NCBI GenBank assembly: GCA_002778195.1
Contig: PCDI01000001.1
Coordinates: forward strand, 4,179,869 to 4,243,868
Reading direction: 5' to 3'
Origin: Raffaelea ambrosiae
Taxonomy: Eukaryota; Ascomycota; Sordariomycetes; Ophiostomatales; Ophiostomataceae
DNA: 64,000 bases
Positions 55,601 through 64,000 of this stretch are shown here, piece after piece. The position numbers were made by a program, and so were the translations under genes. The number at the start of each line of letters is the position of its first letter. Within the stretch, counting starts at the first letter, position 1. The notes below the pieces were generated by a model, which saw only the letters and a program-made list of their open reading frames with translations, was not told the origin of the DNA and made no database searches.

Positions 55601-58600
55601 GCATATGAAGATGCGGTGTACGAGTAGTAGTCTTTGTTCGTTTGCTACGACTTATGGAGTTTTTGGGCGCGGCGCCGACATCCTATGATTACGAGTAAGA
55701 TATTATTGCAGACCTTCCAAAGCTAGGAAAGGCACCACCGACCATTCCTTTTTGTTGACATCACCAACTTTCCTGCCAAGGTTCTTAGCTTCCCCTCCTC
55801 TTCACGGAGCCGTCCGCAGCAGCAGCAACAGCGGCAGGGGTGATGCGCAACAGCAGGGGGGCATGCACACCACTTCTTCTGTAGGTGATACAAGAACGAG
55901 GTCAGATGCAAGGAAAAGAGACAAAAAAGAGACACGAGGTAAGATGCTATGTATTTCCCCATAGAAGGCTAGGGTCCAGGGATACAAGGGTAGTTTGTAC
56001 CTCATAGCAACGAGCAGCAGCAGCAGCATGCAGCCTCTTTGCGTGTCTGCTTTTTCCTTCTTTGGGGCAATCGTCACGTTGCACTTCCAGGAGGGCGCCA
56101 ATGAAGCCAAAGTGTGCCAGTTCACTTCACCATTTCCGAACCCTGCTCTCTGTTCTCGTCTCACTTTGACACGCGCCGTTCGTGAGCCGACCAGGGCAAT
56201 ACGAATCTTTCTCTGTGAGATACCGTTGTATCCTGCAGGGTATGCTTCCGTAGTGGTTTTTGCCGTTGTATGCCTCCATCAACCAGAAACAGCTGTGCAC
56301 ACGGCACGATGATAGGGGATGCGATTGCTACACTGTCATACACAGTGAGGCTCTATACAAAGGCATGCAGACTAAGACGACCGGCGACGGCTGGCCGACG
56401 TGTTGTACTTTTAGATAGGAGTTACTATGCAGTATCGCAGCACGAAGATGCCGAAAATACTTTGCATTGTCTGCCCCGACGACACGCGGAGACCGAGCAG
56501 CATGCATGTCTCGGGCAGTGGACTCTAGCGGTGGGCTCTAGCCAACGCCATTCCGACGGAAGCCGAAGATTTTTCTGCAAAGAGCATGGTAACGGTGGGG
56601 AATTTGTTCTTGGTCTGTCCAGAAAGTGTTTCTGCTGTCTCGGTGCTTCTGGTGTTTCTGGAGAGAAAAACGAAGAACACACAGACTCGTTCACAGACAC
56701 AGCACTTTAACACGACTCACCTGACAAAAGCAAGCAGCAACAGGGCACCAGCGATGCGACCTTCCGAAACACGGTCAGGATCGCCCCCATCTGCCAATGG
56801 GGCGCCACGCCCTCCTGTGCTCTTTATTGCTTCTTGCTTCTTGCTTCTTGCTTTTTGCTTTTTTTGCTTTTTGCTTTTCGGCCTCTTTTGCTTTTTGCCA
56901 GTTGACCAAAACAACCCCCCTGCTCGCTAACCCATCAGCGCGATCCGCTTGTGGGATGGTGCTTTTTGGGGGGAATCTCACTACGGCGTATCTTCCAATA
57001 AGGCGGTCCACCCCCGGAAGAACTGCTGGGCAACGCTTCCCTCACTGGCCGACAAGCGAGATACAGGGCAGAGCAAATGGGCTGTTGGTGAATCTGATTA
57101 GCAGCGCCAGATATCCCGCGCGCCACGAGACGAGGAGGATGCTGTGAGATCTTGTAGTAGCTTGTCGTGGCTTGTCATTGGCTGCTGCAGAATATCACAA
57201 TCTCTTGCCGGTGGGACATTCTCCTTCAGCTGCCAACAACCCGCACAGCTATTGCCCTTTCAGTCTTTCTGTCGTTCCGCCTTTCTCTATTTCTCCCACC
57301 TCCTCTTTCTTTATCGTTCTTGTTATCCCGTTTTGGTCGCCTTCGCTCTCGGGGATGTCTCGTCCCCCCTGCTCTCTCCATCTTCAATGGCGATCGACCA
57401 CCAAAGGATCGCGTTTGGGGGGGGGGGGCTTTGAGCAAGTCCCCTAGTGCGTTGATCGCAACATAAATGACTACTATGTATGTAGCTAGCTGCTCGTTGT
57501 ACGAGTACTACGAGAATGTACATAGTAGTTTAAGCCAGCGGTGTTCGCTGGTCTAGCAGGCTCGCAGGCATTGCCCCCAGCACGACATCCCTCCCACAGG
57601 GCCCCTCACCAGACACAGAAGTCCATAGCGCTGTAGCTTCTTCGCTAGCGCCGATTATAGTGGGCTGTTGCTGGGGGGTCACGCAGCAGAAGGAGGGGAC
57701 CAGGGGTGGTTAGTGGAGGGGCGGCAGACCTCCCAAACAGGGAGCATCTTGATAGTAGTGAGCTTTTTTCAGCAGAACTCGCCTGGTAGCCGCTGGGCGA
57801 CAAGACCGTGCAGGGGCCTCGATAGTGGACCCCCGGCCGCCACCATCCAGTGAGATGCGCCGTGAGATGCTATGCCAGGGAGACAGCGCCTCAGCAGCGG
57901 AAATACTTGCTGGTCGACTCCACCGAGCGCAACGTCCCAGCGCGGTTCCTTGCTGCCCACTAGCCACACCTGTCGCAGGCTGTCTCCTCAGGCTCGTCCC
58001 TCAGACACAGCTTCCCGGCCGGGCTCCTCTTTTTTTTTTTGGCACTTCTCGTCGACTTTTGACTTTTTGGTCTCTTTGGCCGCCCATCTCCCCTGACAAC
58101 CCTCCAGACCCTCAACTCTCCTTGTCTCCTCCTCCAGCGATTCGAGACGTCAAGGGAGGAGAAGAGAGCAGTGCCTGGCAGGGCCAAAAAAAAAGAGGAG
58201 AACCAAAAAAAAAAGAGAGTTCGTCACAGCAGACAACCAGCAAGACAAAGGCCAATAAACCCAGCCTCCTGTCCGGTTCTGCTCCGAATTCTGCTTCCCT
58301 TCTTCTTTTCTCTTCCGCTTTCGTTTCTGCTCCCCATCGACACTTCGCCCGTGTGCTTCCTCGACCTTGGAAGACTTCTTTCGACGACGACCGGCTTGTC
58401 GTCCTTCCCTCCCCTCCCCCTCTCCTCACCGTCTCCCACGTTGCTCGGTGCAACAGGTGCGAGCCACAGTGCAACGAGACTGAGATATCCGGCAAACCTC
58501 GTCGACCGCCATACACTGCTCTTGGTCTGCCTCGGCCAGTCTTGCTCGACCTCACACCGGCCGTCTCCGCACTCATCGTCTTCTGCTTCTCGACACCGGC

Positions 58601-59006
58601 CAGAGCCCGTCCAATGAGAAAGAGACTTCCGATCTTCATGACCATTCACTTTCTAGACGACTGCCCAGCCAGACCAGACCCAATGCCTGTCTTCGACCTC
58701 AGTCTCTAACACGACGACCTCGACTCCTTCTCCGTCTCTCGACCTCACCTGCATTTGTCTGGCCCCGTTCCTCTCCAGACCAGCCGACACCCGCTTTCGT
58801 TCGAGACCAGCATCCAGGTCGACTCTCTCATTTTGATCCGAGCTATTCTCTCGGTTGTGATTGCAGGACCGATCACAGCAGTCCACACATACCAACCAAG
58901 CCCAGGCGGACCTAATACCTTGATACCCTCGCCCCCGAGCTTGCACACAGCAACAAGCCGGTCGGATTGAAGTCTGGCCGCAGTTCTTCCCCGTCAACTC
59001 ACAGTC
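52678..59006. other. 6.3-kb intergenic region
   Basis: No frame here is convincing. It contains TACTATGTA/TACATAGTA at 54289, 57472 and 57519, three spaced TTATGCG units at about 55,025-55,050, and a 7-bp TTGCTTC/T repeat (56825-56899). From about 58,250 the + strand is C/T-rich and probably includes the cdc25 promoter and leader. Confidence 0.65.
56825..56899. repeat. TTGCTTC/TTTTTGC short tandem repeat
   Basis: About nine imperfect units of 7-8 bp (TTGCTTC, then TTTTTGC). Confidence 0.85.
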
Positions 59007-61027
59007 ATGGAGACCTCATCCCCCCTGGCGGCCATGCACCGGCCAGCCGCTCCCGCCTTTGGCAAGCGGGACATCTTTGCCAACATCCGTGTCCGCATGT
59101 CTCCTGGCAAGCCGACCATGGGTGGCCGTCTTAGCATCCGCGACCAGCTGAACCAGGAGGCCTTTGGCCCTATCCACGGCTCTTCGCCAGCCGGCTCGCT
59201 CGCTGCCGATCTGTGCCAGAACTTCACCATTGGCGAAAACGACAGCCCCCGTTTCCCAACCCCACGACGTGCCCTCTTCACGTCGGGCCACGGGGCCGCC
59301 GACCGTCGAGGTAAGACTGAATAGCAAGAACTGCAAAATCTGTGGCCGCCGTTGGTGCACACGGCCGGGGACAATCGTTGCTAACATGCCTGTTCCTGTC
59401 CAGCCTTCATCAAGGCCCCGCCATTGCCCGTCTCGTCTTCGCCATTGCCGGTCGACGATTTCATGGAAATGACCCCGGTGACCAAGAAAACGGCGTCGTT
59501 CATGTCCGAGGCCGAGACCGGCTCACCTTCGCCAGCCTCGTCTTTTAGCGACGACGTGATGCTTGAGGCGTCTCCGTGCCCAGGGCCACCGCCGGCAGCC
59601 ATTGAGCCGTCGAGACCGCCAAGCAGCGGCTTTGAGTAAGGCCCTCTTCCCTCACTGGGCATCCTCTACCCTGCCACATGCGCAGCGCTAATCTTGTCGA
59701 CAGACGTAGAAAACCACTACGCCGATCGTCCCTGACCCGCACCAAGGGCTACTCGTTTGCTGGTCCTTCTGGTCGTATGCACACAGAAAACCAGCTGCCT
59801 TTCTTCCGCTTTGGAGGAGAGAGCCGTCTGCCGCCCGCACCACCTTCCTCGGGGCTGTCCATCTCGGAGTGCTTCCAGGAGTCGCCGCCACAACAACTCA
59901 CAATGGCGTCGTCCCAAAACAGTGCGGATGGCCGGCCCCAGACGGCCAACAGCCCATGTGCCAATCTTGCTGCCGGGCCCGTCCGGTCCAGGCCCTCGTT
60001 CCTGTCAATGGGCAATTCTGCTGCGGCCACGGCTGTGCAGACCGGTTCCCCTATCCCCGGACATGGCGCACATGGCGCACATGGCCCACTGGGCCATGGC
60101 CGCGGCCACATCCGTAGAACATCGAGCACCTTTGTGCGCCCGAGACGGCAGTACCGTCGTTCCCTGAGCATGTACGAAAGCCCAGGCGACATGATCAAGC
60201 CCAAGTGCGACAATGCTGCCCTGCAGCCTTCAGTAGCTCCGACGCTGCAGCCGTCACTACTGACGTCTGTCATGGATACGGACGAGTCCTCTAGCGAGCC
60301 GGCCCTGCCGCACTTTTTCCCCGAGGGCCAGAACGACTCGATCCCCCGCATCGATCGCGCCACCCTGCTCAGCGTCTTGGACGGCCACTACAACGACAAG
60401 TTTGAGAACAAGCTCATCATCGACTGCCGTTTCGAGTACGAGTACGAGGGCGGCCACATCAACGAGGCCATCAACTTCAACGACAAGGACCTCCTGGCCA
60501 ATCACCTCTTCCGCACACCCCTCAATGGCCGCACGCTCATCGTCCTGCACTGCGAATACTCCGCCCACCGTGCGCCTCTGATGGCGCGCCACATCCGCGC
60601 CGAGGACCGCACCGCCAACATGGAGCACTACCCGCGTCTGAGCTACCCGGAGCTGTACATCCTCGACGGTGGCTACAGCGGCTTCTTTAGCGAGCACCCG
60701 GCACGGTGCTACCCGCAGGCCTACGTGGAGATGGACGCGGCCGAACATGCCTTCACGTGCGAGCGCGAGATGGGCCGGCTGCGACAGAACCGCAAGGGCC
60801 TGCACCGCGCCCAGACGTTTGCCTTTGGCCAGAAGGAGCAGCGCCCAGAGCGGGACCAGCAGCAGCCACCCCGTCCCTATGAGTTCAACGATGTCTCGTC
60901 GCCCACGGCACCGGGACGGCAAATATCCCTGTCCCTGTCCCAGCAGCAGTCGCCGTGCATGATGATGGGCGCCTCGCCCATTCTGGGCAGTGACCGGCGC
61001 CATGCCCGCCGTATGGCTTCATATTAA
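59007..61027 (+). CDS. cdc25: Cdc25/NimT M-phase inducer phosphatase
   Basis: Predicted 625-aa dual-specificity phosphatase that removes inhibitory phosphate from Cdk1 (NimT in Aspergillus). Exons 59007-59310, 59404-59635, 59686-61027; the second intron is only 50 bp. The N-terminal ~370 residues are Ser/Pro-rich and probably the regulatory, phosphorylated part. The catalytic rhodanese-like domain starts near IPRIDRATLLSVLDGHY, with IIDCRFEYEYEGGHI and the active site HCEYSAHR (Cys468, Arg474). ILDGGYSGFF and the RLSYPELY block are Cdc25-specific. The C-terminus is Gln/Ser-rich. An imperfect GHGAHGAHG repeat lies in the regulatory region. Confidence 0.95.
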
Positions 61028-62470
61028 ACGAAAACCAAAACAGCAGCTTTTCCCACCAAGGAGCTCTGTTCTTCTCTACCTCTTTCTCCCATGTTTTCTC
61101 ACCAAAGGGAAACATGTAGTGTACAAATACCCTTCTGGATCTTCGCCGTCCTTTACCAATTACAGCGGAGTTGGTTATTTTTTTTTTTGTCTTTCTCTTA
61201 TACTCCTTGTACTACTACACTTCTTACACTCATTCAAGCGACATTCAAGGATACTGGGTCTTTTCTGTTTTATACTCTTATGGCCTGTGTCTCGTCTTTT
61301 CCTTTTTTTTTTTTGCATACACCTTTTCTCTTTTATAAAACCAACCCCACCACCGCCTGAAAAAGGACCACCCGCGGAACAACGACAAAACCATTTCCAC
61401 CACGCATCACCTGCATTGCTGCCATTGTTGCCTGGAAGCTACCATGCGTCCTAGCATTTTTCTCATAACGTCCCCTCCGTCACAACCCTTTTTGTTGGCC
61501 TTTTTTCTTTCATCCCTTTGCTTAAACATCTCATTTGAAAGAAAAAGCACTTGGCATAGCACGGCATTCTTTGCATTTGCATTTGTATGAGGAAGAATGA
61601 AGAAAGAAAGGGACAGAGGAAGAAGAAGAAGGAGGAGAAGAACGAGAGCTGAGGAGAGACAAAAGGGACGAACTACTGGATATTTGGGATGTTGGGAGAC
61701 TTGACTGTCTGGCATTTTGACACAACGTACACTGGGAGGAAGAAATACCTCTCTTTTTTGGGTTTTCATTTTGCGGTCATCGCTTTCCCCCATCCTCCAG
61801 CAAGTTTTTTTCTTTTGCTTTTTCCCTTTTTTTATTATTATTTTTTGGTTTTCCTGCCTCGTCATGAATTGGCATGTGGGCTAAGCCGCGATTCCCCAGC
61901 ACAAAGCTGCGGAATCCCCCTTTGATACCTTTTCCTTTTTATTTTGTTCCCTGTCTCTGTTTTTTTGCTTTGTATACTCGGTTGGCTTTTTGCTCCCTTT
62001 CCTCTCTGTCCTGTGTAGCTCTGCCTGGATTGACTGGCATTTTTGGGAAACCCAATCAACAAAAAACATACTATTGAAATGTGTTCTTGACAATGTGGTG
62101 ACTAATGTGGCCGTACAAAACAGGATTACTCCTGTTCCCTGCAGGCATCAAGTAGTTTGACACTTGCTTGTTTTACTGCTACTTCTCTTGCACTTTACTA
62201 GGCCGTCTGTGGTCGACCTGGTGTGCACTGAACATATTCACCGCCCCAGCTGGGATCTCAAACTCAGTCACATTAGTTAATAGCTCTGTTTCTCTTTTGA
62301 TCGTCATAACGCCATGCGCCACCAAAAAAAGCAAAAAGGAAAAAAAAAAAAAAGCCCGAGCATGTGGTTCTCACAGAGGCAAGTGAAACATCATCCGCAA
62401 AACGACGACCTCTCCCAGCATTTCTTTTTCTCCCCCGTAGTCGCCTCTTTTCCATTGATCCAGTTCTCCT
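61028..62470. other. Convergent spacer cdc25 / CWF19-like
   Basis: 1.4 kb, T-rich on the + strand for much of its length (61,170-61,340 and 61,740-61,990), as expected for 3' flanks. No gene seen. Confidence 0.7.
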
Positions 62471-64000
62471 TTACCCCTGCAGCGTAAAGTCCCACTCTGC
62501 GAATGCCTCCCGAAAGGCCGCCACATCGGCCGTCTCCTCCTCTTCCGTCTGCGTGCAGTCCTGCCACACAACCCGCTTCTCCAGCCCCAGCAGCTTGGCC
62601 AGCACCTTGCGTCCGTACTGGAGGTCGAACCACGTGTTCGGATCCAGACGCATCAGCAGCGTTTTGCCAACAATGCTGGGTTTCTTCCCGTTTGTGTCCT
62701 CGGTGTTGTTGGCGTTGGCATTGTCGTCGTCGTCCTCCTCGGCCGAAAGCCACACCCGAAAGTAGTCCCCCTCTATCTCGTGCTGCCGCAGGCGCTGGTC
62801 CTCGCCCTCGCCCTCCTTGTCCACCACCTCCTCCAGCCCCGGCAGCTTCAGGTTCTGCGCCTCGACCCGGAACGCCGCCTCTACCAGGCCCTTGCGCACC
62901 ATCGCCGCGGGCACGGGGATCACCTGCCAGTGCACATGCACGTTCCGCGCCCGGCTGATCTCCCACGTCACCGTACCCAGCTTCTGCGCCGACCGCGACG
63001 CCACCATGGCCTGCAGGCTGCGCCGGAAGCGGGTCATCTCTCTGAACGTCGAGGCCGCTACCGCCGCCCCGTCCGGATTGGCCTCGTCTACCATGGCGTC
63101 CGCCGAGACCGTCGCCGCGTGGCTCAGGGGGACCACAATCATGTGGCCCGGGAAGGGGAGGCCGCGGTCGGCAAACGTCGTCGCCGTCGGCAGCGGGCCC
63201 TTGGCGGTAGCAAGGTAGGCGTCGTTGCCGATGCTGCAGACCATGTGCGTCGGCAGGTTGGGGTTGGACAGACAGAAGAAGCATTTGTCGGGCCCCGGGG
63301 GCGGTGAGCGCTGGCGGGCGCGCTTGTTTCCCCGGCCGCCGCCTCTTCCTTGATGCTGCTGATGCTGGCCAAATCGGCCCGGGTATGGGTCGCCGTCCAG
63401 GGCCGGGCGTTTCCGCCGTGCCACAAAGGGCGAGGGCGTGCAGCCGGCGGGCACCAGGGTGGTGGGTGCGTCGGTGGCGAGGACAAAGGCGTACATGGCC
63501 TTGGCCTTGGCTGGGTTGCCGTAGGCGGCCAGCGAGAGGAAGCGGGTGACGTCGATGGCCAGGGAGTGCGTCTGGTCCGGCCGCTCCGGGTGGAAGAAGC
63601 CCTCGCGTTCATAAAAGAAGGCTGGCGCGGCATGGCCGTCACCACTACCACCACCACCTTCCAGCTCTTCGGGCGACGCCGTCAGATGGTAGCGCGGGCG
63701 CAGCGTCGCCACCAGCTCGGCGATGCCCTCGCTGGACGGAATGCGGCTGGCATCCAGGCCGTCGGGCAGCGCGACGTGCGACCCCTTCAGGATGCCCTTG
63801 GGCCAGATGGCGGTCAGCAGAATGTCGGCCGCGTGGGCGCCGCGCAGGGCCTTTTCGTCCTCGAGCGAATGGAAGGGCAGGTGCTGGTCCTGGGAGGGCC
63901 CTGCGGCGACCACGTCGTGGCCGCTGTCCAAGAGACCGCCGAGCGCGACAATGCGGATGCCGTCGGCGGTCTTGGTGACGGACCGCTTGCCGAGGTAGTG
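62471..64000 (-). CDS. CWF19-like protein (CWF19L1/Drn1), 5' end missing
   Basis: The last 509 codons are visible, open to the window edge, so the true start lies beyond 64,000. The N-terminal part (VTKTADGIRIVALGGL, DILLTAIWPKGI) resembles the metallophosphoesterase-like domain of CWF19L1 and yeast Drn1. The CwfJ C-terminal domains follow: CFFCLSNPNLPTHMVCSIG, GHMIVVPLSHAATV and a HIT-like HVHWQVIPVP, then DYFRVWL...FDLQYGRKVLAKLLGL. The family associates with the lariat debranching enzyme Dbr1 and late spliceosomes in the nucleus. A basic, Gly-rich linker (about 63,300-63,420) separates the two halves. No intron is needed in the visible part. Confidence 0.92.
   Translation of the reverse strand, partial: HYLGKRSVTKTADGIRIVALGGLLDSGHDVVAAGPSQDQHLPFHSLEDEKALRGAHAADILLTAIWPKGILKGSHVALPDGLDASRIPSSEGIAELVATLRPRYHLTASPEELEGGGGSGDGHAAPAFFYEREGFFHPERPDQTHSLAIDVTRFLSLAAYGNPAKAKAMYAFVLATDAPTTLVPAGCTPSPFVARRKRPALDGDPYPGRFGQHQQHQGRGGGRGNKRARQRSPPPGPDKCFFCLSNPNLPTHMVCSIGNDAYLATAKGPLPTATTFADRGLPFPGHMIVVPLSHAATVSADAMVDEANPDGAAVAASTFREMTRFRRSLQAMVASRSAQKLGTVTWEISRARNVHVHWQVIPVPAAMVRKGLVEAAFRVEAQNLKLPGLEEVVDKEGEGEDQRLRQHEIEGDYFRVWLSAEEDDDDNANANNTEDTNGKKPSIVGKTLLMRLDPNTWFDLQYGRKVLAKLLGLEKRVVWQDCTQTEEEETADVAAFREAFAEWDFTLQG

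Noticed and set aside
57825..58709. 294-codon frame upstream of cdc25
   Set aside because: No ATG at its start, low-complexity Pro/Ser/Arg content and a C/T-rich leader background; probably promoter and 5' UTR.

Overview
The window is nuclear DNA of a filamentous ascomycete (Pezizomycotina, most likely Sordariomycetes). The evidence is GT...AG introns that are mostly 50-200 bp with CTAAC/CTGAC-type branch sites, strong G/C preference at third codon positions, alanine-, proline- and acidic-rich low-complexity protein segments, a bZIP factor with a DUF3425 tail, an Env7-type kinase and a NimT/Cdc25 phosphatase. I did not recognise the genus. No tRNA, rRNA, CRISPR array or intact transposon was seen.

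Layout. 1-40: possible 5' tip of a minus-strand gene. 41-8,674: 8.6 kb without a convincing gene. 8,675-12,367 (+): HELQ/POLQ-type DNA helicase, 8 exons. 13,379-16,171 (-): bZIP-DUF3425 transcription factor. 17,496-18,689 (+): short-chain dehydrogenase. 20,273-21,875 (+): farnesylated type I DnaJ (Ydj1-like). 23,189-25,200 (-): Trm82, tRNA m7G46 methyltransferase subunit, divergent from 25,635-26,647 (+): ribosomal stalk protein P0. 27,405-32,909 (-): mitochondrial MutS homologue Msh1, split by a 1,443-bp intron. 37,692-39,701 (+): uncharacterised low-complexity protein. 42,808-46,416 (+): GH38 alpha-mannosidase Ams1. 47,203-48,702 (-): Env7/STK16-type kinase. 50,926-52,677 (+): Mnn2-type mannosyltransferase. 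59,007-61,027 (+): Cdc25 phosphatase. 62,471 to the window edge (-): CWF19-like/Drn1 protein, 5' end outside the window.

The genes are housekeeping functions with no shared pathway: DNA repair, translation, proteostasis, glycan processing, cell cycle and RNA debranching. I see no biosynthetic cluster and no defence or mobile system. The only physically tight pair is trm82/rpp0, 434 bp apart and divergent.

The unusual content is non-coding. A near-palindromic 9-mer (TACATAGTA/TACTATGTA) occurs at least 16 times outside genes where about 0.5 is expected, with a companion 9-mer (GTATCTTAC). Between the HELQ and bZIP genes lie two unrelated tandem arrays, each with a 20-bp period; one is built of heat-shock-element-like TTCnnGAA dyads. 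Several introns carry minisatellites or are expanded, and four separate microsatellites share an 8-bp unit.
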